Source of the DNA: Gemmataceae bacterium
GTDB lineage: Bacteria > Planctomycetota > Planctomycetia > Gemmatales > Gemmataceae
Assembly (NCBI GenBank): GCA_028288765.1
Contig: JAQGHQ010000272.1
Location: forward strand, 32,381 to 96,380
DNA: 64,000 nt
Direction of reading: 5' to 3'
Shown: positions 26,798-35,083 of the stretch, piece after piece
Position numbering within the stretch: position 1 is the stretch's first letter
Layout of the letters: each line of letters starts with the position of its first letter
Position numbers and translations under genes: made by a program
Notes under the pieces: generated by a model
The model's input: only the letters and a program-made list of their open reading frames with translations
The model's database searches: none
What the model was told of the DNA's origin: nothing

Positions 26798-27571
26798 ATG
26801 GCCACGTGCCCGAAGTGCCAGCTCCCGAACCCGGATTCAGCCGATACGTGCAACTGGTGCGGTCAACACCGGTTCGAGCCGGACGCCGCTCAGGTATCCG
26901 GTGTGGCAGTGGTTGCGTCCGCGGCGGCCGGAGAGGAACAGTCTGGCACCCCGCCCTTGCCGGCTTCAGGGGGATCGGCCCTGGCGCCGCCCCAGTTCTC
27001 GTCGCCGCTCGTCGCCTCGTTCCTTACCCCGAACACCACGCCGCCGGAACACAAGCCACTCCCGTCGCATGTGGGGCTCCTGTTCGCGCGATCGGCCGGC
27101 GTGATGAGTACGGCCGCCCCCGCCCCCGCCGCCGAGAAGACGGCCGGAACGATCCCCGGCCGACCCCCCGCGACCCAGGCGGGCGTGATCGTCCTCCCGA
27201 ACCCCGCGGCGTGGACGGTTCCCACGAGCACGCCCACCCCACCGCAGATCCAGCCGAAGCTCGTCGTCATCCGCGGCCAGAAGATCAACTGCGAATACCC
27301 GGTGTACGGGGGGCGGAACGTGATCGGCCGGTTCGCCGACAAGCCGGTCGACATCGATCTCTTCGCCCAGGAGGCGGAAGGGCAGATCTGGAGCTCCCGC
27401 TATCACGCCGCGATCACGTTCGACAGGAACCTGTTACTGATCGAAGACCTGAACAGCCTGAATGGGACCTGGGTGAACGGGGTTCGCCTCCACGCCGGTC
27501 AGCAGCGGCCGCTCAAGCCGAACGACGTGATCCAGATCGGCACCGTACAGTTGAAGGTCGTCGCCGGGTAG
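26798..27571 (+). CDS. zinc-ribbon and FHA domain protein
   Basis: A 257-residue protein. A short zinc ribbon opens it (CPKC at 4-7, CNWC at 18-21), a Pro/Ala-rich linker follows (about 35-160), and a forkhead-associated domain fills about 165-257. The phosphothreonine-binding pattern is intact: GRNVIGR, SSRYHAAI and LNSLNGTWVNG. FHA domains read phosphothreonine on proteins, so it is a likely reader for the Ser/Thr kinases found elsewhere in the window, though no kinase is adjacent. The zinc ribbon may aid dimerisation or binding. Confidence 0.9.
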   Translation: MATCPKCQLPNPDSADTCNWCGQHRFEPDAAQVSGVAVVASAAAGEEQSGTPPLPASGGSALAPPQFSSPLVASFLTPNTTPPEHKPLPSHVGLLFARSAGVMSTAAPAPAAEKTAGTIPGRPPATQAGVIVLPNPAAWTVPTSTPTPPQIQPKLVVIRGQKINCEYPVYGGRNVIGRFADKPVDIDLFAQEAEGQIWSSRYHAAITFDRNLLLIEDLNSLNGTWVNGVRLHAGQQRPLKPNDVIQIGTVQLKVVAG

Positions 27572-27573
27572 TC

Positions 27574-27771
27574 GGTGAGGTGAGGTAGTGGGGCGGTGAG
27601 GTGGTGAGGCGGTGAGGTGGTGAAACTGACGGGGCGCACCCTTTATCACCGCCTTGGTTTGTTAAACCCCTCACTTGGCAGGTGGGCCGCCCCTTTGTGG
27701 CGGCCCGGGCCGCGTAAGCCGTTCGACAAAACCAGCCCCGGTCTCAACCGCGAGCACCACCCCACCACCCC
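27574..27771. repeat. composite repeat: GGTGAG array, hairpin repeat copy B, inverted array
   Basis: An array of GGTGAGGTGG units (27574-27623) starts at the FHA stop codon. Copy B of the hairpin repeat follows (about 27656-27730, stem 27684-27691 with 27699-27706, ending TTCGACAAA), then an inverted CACCACCCC array (27755-27771) next to the crcB stop. Confidence 0.6.
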
Positions 27772-27779
27772 ATGACACT

Positions 27780-28196
27780 TCACTTCCCCACCGCCCTCAT
27801 CGCCAGCCACACCCCGACCACCCCGACGGCCACCGACCCGAGGGCATAGGCGAGCGCGGCCAATGGCTTCCCGTCGTGGAAGAGTTCGAAGGTTTCGAAG
27901 CTGAACGTCGAGAACGTGGTATACCCCCCGCAGAACCCGGTCCCGAGGAGCAGATACCAGCTCCGCCGGGCCGGGTCCGGATGGCCCAGGTAGGCCGCCG
28001 CGACCACGCCGAAGAGGACCGAGCCGGACACGTTGATCAGGAAGGTCCCCCACGGGAACTCGAGATCGGGGAGTCGTGCTTTCTGGACTTCGGCGACGAG
28101 CCGGCCGAACCAGTACCGGGCGTTGGTCCCGGCCCCGCCGCCCACGGTCAGGAGCGTGACCGGGTGGGTCAGGAATGATGTGAGCCAATCGGGCAT
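27780..28196 (-). CDS. crcB: fluoride ion channel CrcB/FluC
   Basis: A 138-residue, four-helix membrane protein of the Fluc family, which exports fluoride as antiparallel dimers. Family motifs are present: GGGAGTNARYWFGR, GTFLINVSGSVLFG (with the conserved Asn), and GTGFCGGYTTFSTFSFET (phenylalanine box). The length is normal for a single-copy homodimeric channel. I saw no fluoride riboswitch in the 45 bases upstream. It follows the exported HEAT-like protein on the same strand and may be co-transcribed. Confidence 0.95.
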   Translation of the reverse strand: MPDWLTSFLTHPVTLLTVGGGAGTNARYWFGRLVAEVQKARLPDLEFPWGTFLINVSGSVLFGVVAAAYLGHPDPARRSWYLLLGTGFCGGYTTFSTFSFETFELFHDGKPLAALAYALGSVAVGVVGVWLAMRAVGK

Positions 28197-28241
28197 GCGG
28201 TCAGAGTAGCGACCCGCCCGGGCGGCGGCCCCGAGCGGTGG

Positions 28242-29798
28242 TCACTTCTTCCCGCCGGCGAGGGGCACGTCCTTGAGCCCGAACGGTACCTCGACCGGCT
28301 TCCCGTAAGTGCCCCAGAACACCACCTGGGACGGGGGGCCCTGGGTTCCGGCCGCCGGGCGCAGCGCCAGGCGAAGCATCAGCACGATCCGCCGGCCGAC
28401 CGGTTCGACCCGCTGCGAGCACATGACCAGTGTAGGAAGGAACGCACTTCCGGCGGCATCGGTAACCCGGACGCCGTGGAGCATCTCACCCTCCCTTCCG
28501 GCTTCACCCGCCCGGGACGACACCCCGGCCCCGCCGAGGTCGGCCGGGCTGGCCCCGCGGACGACGGTCTGGTCGTAAGAGAGCTCGACATCGACGGCGT
28601 CCTCTCCGCCGTCGCGCTTGATCGCCGTCGCCTTCATCTCCGTGCCGGTCGGGTGCGACCCCTCGGCCGGTAGCCCCGGCTTCAACCCGGTCAGGTTGAC
28701 CAGCGGCTCGGCCCCCGACCGGACGGTCCCGAATACCACGCCGGTCAGTTCCGTCAGCCCCGGTGACGATTCCGGTCCGGGTTTCAGGTTAACCACGACC
28801 TGTCTCGCGTTCGGGGTGAACTCCGGTACCGTCTGTAGCGACACGGTCGCGTTCTGGTTCACCAGAACCACCCCTCCCTGGACGTTCTTGACGATCACGA
28901 CCCCGTTTCCCGGCACGATTTGCGGGGGCTGGACAGGGGTGTCGGGGCGGGCGGACAGAATTTGGCCGGCGGTGTCCACGGCTCGCTTGACCCGGACGCC
29001 GTTCGTCGCCAGCCAGTTCGTGCTCGGCTCGACCCAGACCTGGAGCAATGCAGTCGCCGCATCGGGGACCGCCGCCGCGTCGGGGATGGGGAACGCTTCC
29101 ACGCACACCGCCCCGTACACGGCCGCCGGCCGCCGCTTCTGCTTGCCGCGCGGTTCGAGGTAGACGGTGGTGGGGCTCTGGACGGGTGGGGCCACGGTCG
29201 TTCTCCCCCCCGGCAGCGCCGGCGGCTTCCGAAGGAATGGATTCGAGTTCTCGGGCGAGAACGCGGAGGCGGGGGCGACGAACCCGCCGACCACGGCGAT
29301 CTGAAGGTTCGCCGTATCGCAGAGTTTCCGGACGGCCTCCCAGAACGGCACCTTCTCCGTCTTCAGTGTCACCCGGGTCCGGCCGTGCCGGTCCGCGTCC
29401 GGCCCCCAAAGGTGGACCGCGTACTTCGACTGCTTCGATAGGGTCGCGAGCACCGAGGAGAGTGGGGTGCTCTCCGCGTTTAACTCCACCATCGTCGGGA
29501 CAAGGGCCTTCTCGTTTCCGACCCGCCGCTCGACCCGAACCACGACGTCTCGGGCGCGACGGGCGACCTCCGGATTCGATGACCGGCACGCCGCCCCCAG
29601 CTGGTCGAGGGCCGCCGCGCCGAGGGCTTCGAGTTCCTTTTCGGCCGCCTCCCGCCGTGCGAAATCGGCGTCCCCGAGCTGGGCGATGAACCGGGCGACC
29701 TTTGTGCTTTCGGCCGGCGGCGGGGCCGGGTCGGCGACGGCGAGAAGGGTACCGGCGAGGACCGCGACGGCCGCGACAGTTGGTAAGAGGCGGGTCAT
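28242..29798 (-). CDS. exported protein with HEAT-like N-terminus
   Basis: A 518-residue protein with a signal peptide (cleavage near LLAVAD). Residues about 30-100 look like HEAT helices (VARFIAQLGDADFARREAAEKELEALG, then LGAACRSSNPEVARRARDVV). This is a pattern seen in many planctomycete exported proteins. The remainder is beta-rich with no named domain I recognise (VPFWEAVRKLCDTANLQIAVVGG resembles a secretin-associated short domain, but only weakly). The ATG at 29798 was preferred to an upstream one because it starts the signal peptide. Function unknown. Confidence 0.72.
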   Translation of the reverse strand: MTRLLPTVAAVAVLAGTLLAVADPAPPPAESTKVARFIAQLGDADFARREAAEKELEALGAAALDQLGAACRSSNPEVARRARDVVVRVERRVGNEKALVPTMVELNAESTPLSSVLATLSKQSKYAVHLWGPDADRHGRTRVTLKTEKVPFWEAVRKLCDTANLQIAVVGGFVAPASAFSPENSNPFLRKPPALPGGRTTVAPPVQSPTTVYLEPRGKQKRRPAAVYGAVCVEAFPIPDAAAVPDAATALLQVWVEPSTNWLATNGVRVKRAVDTAGQILSARPDTPVQPPQIVPGNGVVIVKNVQGGVVLVNQNATVSLQTVPEFTPNARQVVVNLKPGPESSPGLTELTGVVFGTVRSGAEPLVNLTGLKPGLPAEGSHPTGTEMKATAIKRDGGEDAVDVELSYDQTVVRGASPADLGGAGVSSRAGEAGREGEMLHGVRVTDAAGSAFLPTLVMCSQRVEPVGRRIVLMLRLALRPAAGTQGPPSQVVFWGTYGKPVEVPFGLKDVPLAGGKK

Positions 29799-29891
29799 GA
29801 GCAGAACCCCCGGGGGCGGTCTGGACACCTGAACAATACCTCAACGGGAACGACCGGGGCAAGTGCCCAAAGGGGTTCGAAGCCCGGCCGG

Positions 29892-30135
29892 GAGTGTGGT
29901 CCGCTTCTCTGTCGAGATCCTCGGTGGATATCGTTTTCACCCCAACGGGGTGGGAGCGCATCGCCCCGGGCACCGCCCTGGGCGGGGGAACGCCACGCGA
30001 GAGGGTCGGACGTCGGTCCCAGCCGCGTTCCCCGCCCAGGGCGGTGCCCGGGGCGATGCGCTCCCAGCCTTTCAGGCTGAAATCCTCGAGACGCCAGATC
30101 CTCGTGGATGTCGACCAAGCAAGCGGACCACACTC
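29892..30135. repeat. large nested palindrome
   Basis: An inner perfect 37-bp inverted repeat (29951-29987 with 30030-30066, core GCGCATCGCCCCGGGCACCG) lies within an outer perfect 15-bp pair (29892-29906 with 30121-30135, GAGTGTGGTCCGCTT). The whole spans about 245 bases between the divergent exported-protein and sulfatase genes, as expected of a palindromic mobile or repeat element. Confidence 0.7.
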
Positions 30136-30268
30136 TCCGCTCGTTCCGGTTTGACCAGGGCGTGGGGGCTGACGACAATACGCCCTGGTCGGGAGCTGGA
30201 TCTGCCAACGGGATTGGCGTCCGGACACCCGTACCCGGCCCGTGGCCGTTCGTTTCGGGGTTGCTGCC

Positions 30269-32146
30269 ATGATCCGCCTCTCGCGCTTCGGCCCGCATGG
30301 TAGCGGGTATTGCCCGGCCCGCTTGCCCCAACGGTTAGCGCCACGGGCCCGCTGGGTACTCGGGCTGCTCCTCGCACTCGTGCTGCAATCCGCCGGGCAG
30401 ACAGCCGAACCCGCAAGACGGCCGAACGTTGTGCTGATCGTCGCCGACGACCTCGGCCAGCGCGACCTCGGGTGTTACGGCAGCACCTACCACAAGACCC
30501 CGCATCTCGACCGGCTGGCAAAAGACGGCGCGCGGTTTACCGACTTCTACGCCGCCTGCCCGGTCTGCTCCCCGACCCGGGCGAGCATCATGACCGGGAA
30601 ATACCCCGCCCGGCTGAACCTTACCGACTGGCTGCCCGGTCGCCCTGATCGGCCCGACCAGAAGCTCAACCGGCCGGTCTTCAACCAGCACCTCCCGCTC
30701 GAAGAGGTGACGATCGCCGAGGTGCTCAAGGCCGCGGGGTATACGACCGGCCTCATCGGTAAGTGGCACCTTGGCGGCGACGGGTTCGACCCGACCCGGC
30801 AGGGCTTCGGGCTGAACATCGCCGGGGACCACACCGGCACCGCGCGGAGCTACTTCGCGCCGTTCCGGAACAAACAGGGCGTTATGCCCGGCCTGGAGAC
30901 CGCCCCGGACGGCGAGTACCTGACCGACCGGCTCGCCGCGGAGGCGGAGACGTTCATCGAGACGAACAAGGGGAAGCCGTTCTTCCTCTACCTGCCGCAC
31001 TACGCCCCACACATCCCGCTCCGGGCGAAGGAAGACGTCGTCTCGAAGTACAAGGGGCCGCCGGTCCACGGCCGGCAGAATCACCCGGTGTATGCGGCGA
31101 TGCTGGAGAGTCTGGACGAGGCAGTCGGCCGGGTGGTGAAGAAGCTCGATGACCTGAAGCTGTCCGACGACACACTGGTACTGTTCACCTCCGACAACGG
31201 CGGGCTGGCGACCCTGGAAGGCATGCCGTTCGCCCCGACGTTCAACGGCCCCCTCCGTGAAGGGAAAGGCTACCTCTACGAGGGCGGCATCCGCGTGCCG
31301 ATGATCGCGAAGTGGCCGGCGGGCGTGAAACCGGGTACGGTCGTGGACACCCCGGCGTGCAGCATCGACTTCTTCCCGACTCTGGCCGAGGCGGGTGGGG
31401 CGCGTCCGGCCGAGGCCCGGCCGGACGGGGTGAGCCTGCTCCCGCTCTTCAAGGGCGGCAAACTCACGGACCGTCCGTTGTTCTGGCACTACCCCCACTA
31501 CGCGAACCAGGGATCGAAGCCGGGCGGCGCGGTCCGGGCCGGGGACTACAAACTGATCGAGTTCTACGAGGACGGGCGGCGGGAGCTGTTCGACGTGCGG
31601 AAAGACCTGGGCGAGAGTCGGAATCTGATCGACGAGAAGCGGGCGATCGCCGACGAGCTCGCGGCGAAGCTCGCGGCGTGGCGGACGGAGGTCGGGGCGA
31701 AGATGCCGAGCCCGAACCCGGCTTTCGTCCCGAACCCACCCGCCAAGGACGGCACGATCACCCTCCCGGCTCGCACCGCGGCCGTCCACGGCGTCCAGCT
31801 CCGGTTCGAGCCGCTCCCGCACAAGAATACGCTCGGATTCTGGGTGAAGCAGGACGACTGGGCCGAGTTCGAGTTCACGGCCGAGAAAGGGGGGGCGTTC
31901 TCCGTCGAGGTGCTTCAGGGGTGTGGCAAGGGAAGCGGCGGGGCGGAGGTGGAACTCGCCGCCGGCGACCAGAAGCTGACCTTCACCGTGAAGGACACCG
32001 GCGGGTTCCAGAACTTCGAGGCCCGCAACGTGGGCACGCTTATGATCGAGAAACCGGGGCGGTACACGCTGACGGTGAAGGCGAAGACCAAGCCCGGCGT
32101 CGCCGTGATGGATTTGCGGCAGATCGTGCTGAAGCCGAAGCCGTAG
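30269..32146 (+). CDS. exported sulfatase with C-terminal beta-sandwich domain
   Basis: A 625-residue sulfatase. The N-terminal signal segment (about 28-48) is followed by NVVLIVADDLGQRDLGCYG, which supplies metal ligands D60 and D61. The C-S-P-T-R motif with the formylglycine cysteine at about 100 follows, then GKWHLG and TSDNGG. The catalytic part ends near 485. A C-terminal domain (about 495-625, AVHGVQLRFEPLPHKNTLGFW...) looks like a carbohydrate-binding beta sandwich. Planctomycetes use many such enzymes to desulfate algal or animal glycans. A formylglycine-generating enzyme is required and is not in this window. A GTG nine codons upstream is an alternative start. Confidence 0.92.
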   Translation: MIRLSRFGPHGSGYCPARLPQRLAPRARWVLGLLLALVLQSAGQTAEPARRPNVVLIVADDLGQRDLGCYGSTYHKTPHLDRLAKDGARFTDFYAACPVCSPTRASIMTGKYPARLNLTDWLPGRPDRPDQKLNRPVFNQHLPLEEVTIAEVLKAAGYTTGLIGKWHLGGDGFDPTRQGFGLNIAGDHTGTARSYFAPFRNKQGVMPGLETAPDGEYLTDRLAAEAETFIETNKGKPFFLYLPHYAPHIPLRAKEDVVSKYKGPPVHGRQNHPVYAAMLESLDEAVGRVVKKLDDLKLSDDTLVLFTSDNGGLATLEGMPFAPTFNGPLREGKGYLYEGGIRVPMIAKWPAGVKPGTVVDTPACSIDFFPTLAEAGGARPAEARPDGVSLLPLFKGGKLTDRPLFWHYPHYANQGSKPGGAVRAGDYKLIEFYEDGRRELFDVRKDLGESRNLIDEKRAIADELAAKLAAWRTEVGAKMPSPNPAFVPNPPAKDGTITLPARTAAVHGVQLRFEPLPHKNTLGFWVKQDDWAEFEFTAEKGGAFSVEVLQGCGKGSGGAEVELAAGDQKLTFTVKDTGGFQNFEARNVGTLMIEKPGRYTLTVKAKTKPGVAVMDLRQIVLKPKP

Positions 32147-32193
32147 ACCGGGCTCGGCCGAACACCGGCCGGGGCCTGGTTGCCGCCCCGCGG

Positions 32194-33924
32194 TTACTCC
32201 ACCACGGCGGGCAGGGCGACGACGTCCTTCGACTTGGGAATGAAGTACGGCATGTCCATCCCGCTCAGCTGCCGGCCCAGGTGTTCCAGCATACTCTTCC
32301 GGACGGCCAAGTCCGTGATCTCTTCCTTGAAGCTACGGGCCGAGAACGCGGTCAGCTGCCCCCGCCAGAGCGGCTGGTCTTCCCCCTTCGCCACCAGCTC
32401 CAGCACCGCCGCCCCCTTCACCTCCGTCGCCTTCCGGCCGGTGTCCTTCCCCCGGAAGTCGAACGGGGACTGCCGCTCGTAGATCGGCAGCGACTCCCCG
32501 GCTTCTTCCGCCAGTTTCAGGCGTAACACCGTCGATTTCCCTTCCCCCACCGGGATCCCGTCCCGGGCCAGCCGCCGGGTGAGGGCGTCGGTCAAGATTT
32601 TCCGGGTATCGGCCTCGTCCCCGCGCAGCCCGGCCAGTTCCAGTGCCACGCTTACCGGCTCGCCCGGGGCGAGGTAGCTCGGCGCCTTCGCCGTCATCTG
32701 TTTGAGGGAGACGTTCAGCTTCTCCCACGGGATCGTGACCGTCTGGAGTCGGCCGCGGTCCTCCCCGAACACCCCGATCACCCGGTCCTTGTCCAGCAGG
32801 TGCGGTAACACGTCGCTGGCGAACGGCACCCGGATGCTCACCACCACCCGCTTCGACGCGCGGTCGAACAGGTACCCGTTCACGAGCCAACCGCTCCCGT
32901 CCGGCAGCCACTCCAGGGTGTTCCGGTGGCTGATCGTCCGGGGCATCGGGACCGGCTCGTCCGTCACCAGTTCGCCCTTGGTGTTCCAGACCAGGAGCCG
33001 GGGGCTGGGGTGGGTCGAGAACGCCGCCAGTTCGGTCCCGTCCGGCGAGAACGCGAGCCCGCGCGTCCAGGCGAACACGAAGATCGCGTCGAACCTGGCG
33101 GACCGCTTCGGCACGACCCCTTTCGGCCCGGCCGGCGGGTCGGCGGGGACCCCCGGGCCGGGCGGCTCGGTCACCGCCACCTCCTTGTTCGTGGCCGTCT
33201 CGGTCACCACGATCTTGTCGTGGGCGATGCACGCGAAGTATTTCCCGTCCGGGGTGAACGCGAGCTTGTCGGACTCGACCCGCCGGTCGGGGACGGTCAG
33301 CTGTTTGACCACCTTCCCGGTCTCGACGTCCCAGACGTCGATCTGGGTGTTGTGCCGCCCGCCGAGCAAGAGGTATTTGTTCCGGGAGATCGCGAGCAGG
33401 TCGACGAGCGCCTTCTTATCCCCGGGTACGTCGAGCACCCGCTGCCCGGTCTCCGTCGACCAGACGGCCACGGCCGTGTCCTGTTGGTTCGGCGATTTGG
33501 ACCCGGCGGCGAAGTACTTCCCGTCGGCGGAGAGGGCACGAAGGCCGCGGGCCTCGTAGGGCCCGGCCAGCTTGCGGACGGCCTTGTTCGCCTTCAGGTC
33601 CCAGACGGTCAGCCCGACGACCGCGACGGGGCACCCGACCGGTCCGAAGGTGACGGCCGCCCCGGGCTCGAACGGGACGGCCACGCTCCCCTCGCCCCAC
33701 CCGGCCTTGCCCGGGGCAGCTTTCAGGTTCGCGCCTGGAGCGAACGGGTCGTCCGGGTCGGCGGGCTTTCCGGCCGGCGGGGTGGCGATCCTGGCCGGCT
33801 TCACGTCCTTCTTCTCGACCGGCTTGAACGGGTCGTCGGGCGGGGCGGAGACCGCCGCCGGCCCGAGTACCACGGCCGCGAGGAATACCGCACTGAACCG
33901 TCGTGTCCGCATGGGGGAAATCAT
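32194..33924 (-). CDS. exported WD40-type repeat protein
   Basis: A 576-residue protein with an N-terminal signal peptide (RRFSAVFLAAVVLGPAAVSA). Repeated beta-propeller signatures follow: LRALSADGKYFAAGS...VAVWSTETGQRV, LLLGGRHNTQIDVWDVETGKVV, LAFTPDGKYFACI, and GLAFSPDGTELAAFS...LLVWNTKG. The propeller appears to occupy about 90-330. The remaining part is unrecognised. It faces the sulfatase gene tail to tail and lies below a small kinase gene on its own strand. The ATG at 33924 has GGAG eight bases before it; an in-frame GTG two codons upstream is less likely. Confidence 0.8.
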   Translation of the reverse strand: MISPMRTRRFSAVFLAAVVLGPAAVSAPPDDPFKPVEKKDVKPARIATPPAGKPADPDDPFAPGANLKAAPGKAGWGEGSVAVPFEPGAAVTFGPVGCPVAVVGLTVWDLKANKAVRKLAGPYEARGLRALSADGKYFAAGSKSPNQQDTAVAVWSTETGQRVLDVPGDKKALVDLLAISRNKYLLLGGRHNTQIDVWDVETGKVVKQLTVPDRRVESDKLAFTPDGKYFACIAHDKIVVTETATNKEVAVTEPPGPGVPADPPAGPKGVVPKRSARFDAIFVFAWTRGLAFSPDGTELAAFSTHPSPRLLVWNTKGELVTDEPVPMPRTISHRNTLEWLPDGSGWLVNGYLFDRASKRVVVSIRVPFASDVLPHLLDKDRVIGVFGEDRGRLQTVTIPWEKLNVSLKQMTAKAPSYLAPGEPVSVALELAGLRGDEADTRKILTDALTRRLARDGIPVGEGKSTVLRLKLAEEAGESLPIYERQSPFDFRGKDTGRKATEVKGAAVLELVAKGEDQPLWRGQLTAFSARSFKEEITDLAVRKSMLEHLGRQLSGMDMPYFIPKSKDVVALPAVVE

Positions 33925-34053
33925 TGACACACTCCGGGGAGGGAGAAGTGCGTTCCGTGAACACCCTTCCGGGGTCGCGAGCGCGATCGTGAGTCCGTGT
34001 GTGGGATTTAACCACGAGGTGACGGCATACTCAAGCCGGTACTGCCGGCCGGG

Positions 34054-34902
34054 TCAGGCGGCCGCGGGCGACGACCGCCGCAACAACTCGATCTCGGTCC
34101 GCACGAGGTCCCGGACCACCGTCGCGGCGACCGGGCGGTCTCGCGGGTCGCGGCGGAGCATCGCCCGCACCCCCTCCACCACCCGCGCCGGCCACTTTCC
34201 GGGTACGTCGGTGAGGTCCGTCGGCTCGGCCTTCTGCCGCAACTGGATGGCCTCTGCGGCCGTCTGGGCGGGATAGGGAACGGTCCCGGTCAGGCACTCG
34301 AAGAACATCACCCCGAGGGCGAACACGTCCGCGGCCGGGCCTTCCCGGACGGGCTTCAGGCAGAGCTCCGGGGCGAGGTAGTTCGCCGTGCCGATCACGA
34401 TCCCCGATTCCGTCAGTTTCCGGTTCTCGCCGCGCTTGTGGGTGAACCCGAAGTCGATCAGCTTTGTCGCACCGGTCGGGGTGACGAGGACGTTGCCCGG
34501 CTTGACGTCGGCGTGAACGAACCCGGCCCGGTGGAGAGCCGCCAACCCTTCCGCGACCTGTCGGGCGACCCAGACGGCCGACCGGATGCTCAGCCGGCCG
34601 ACCCGCCTGAGCTGATCCTTGAGCGATTCCCCGAGGACGAGTTCGAAGACGACCGCGTGCGGGGGTTCGGCGAGATGCGCTCTCAACACCCGGCCGAGCC
34701 GGGGGTGGCGGACCCGGAGCCCAGCGCGGGCCTCGCGCCGGAGCAGCGTGAGAACGGTCTTCCGGGCGGCGGCTTCCGGCCGGGGCGTTTTGAGCACGAC
34801 GGGCACCACGTCGTCATCCGGACGCGCTTCCCAGACCTGGAAGAGCTTCCCGCCGCCGAGGTAGCGGAGCGGCCGGTAGCCCGGAATGCTCGGGGGGTGC
34901 AT
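34054..34902 (-). CDS. Ser/Thr protein kinase, short form
   Basis: A 282-residue stand-alone kinase domain. The glycine loop is GGGKLFQVWE (16-25), the ATP-anchoring Lys is K38 (VVLKTPR), the catalytic loop is H130-A-D132-V-K-P-G-N, the metal loop D150-F-G, and YLAPEL substitutes for the APE motif. The usual Arg of the HRD triplet is Ala, making it a non-RD kinase, which generally needs no activation-loop phosphorylation. There is no transmembrane helix or sensor domain. Its targets are unknown; the exported WD40 protein downstream on the same strand is a neighbour but not an obvious substrate. Confidence 0.92.
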   Translation of the reverse strand: MHPPSIPGYRPLRYLGGGKLFQVWEARPDDDVVPVVLKTPRPEAAARKTVLTLLRREARAGLRVRHPRLGRVLRAHLAEPPHAVVFELVLGESLKDQLRRVGRLSIRSAVWVARQVAEGLAALHRAGFVHADVKPGNVLVTPTGATKLIDFGFTHKRGENRKLTESGIVIGTANYLAPELCLKPVREGPAADVFALGVMFFECLTGTVPYPAQTAAEAIQLRQKAEPTDLTDVPGKWPARVVEGVRAMLRRDPRDRPVAATVVRDLVRTEIELLRRSSPAAA

Positions 34903-34955
34903 GGCGATGCTCGGAACGGGGCGGCATTTCTGCCGGTGGGCGGGTGAAAAAGGAA

Positions 34956-34979
34956 CACGGGCGGATAATGCCGCCCGTG
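34956..34979. repeat. short hairpin, CACGGGCGG family
   Basis: Perfect 9-bp stem (34956-34964 with 34971-34979) and loop ATAATG, about 50 bases before the kinase start codon. It shares its core with the longer inverted repeat at 23945-24024. Confidence 0.5.
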
Positions 34980-35083
34980 CCACACGGAATCCCACTCGGC
35001 TCATCTCCCGGGTCGGGATGAGACAATCCGCCGGCCCGCCGACCCGGTTCCGCCCGGGTTGCCAGCACGGCCGCCACGACCGG

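Noticed and set aside
28197..28241. Fluoride riboswitch upstream of crcB
   Set aside because: The gap is only 45 bases and lacks the conserved core.
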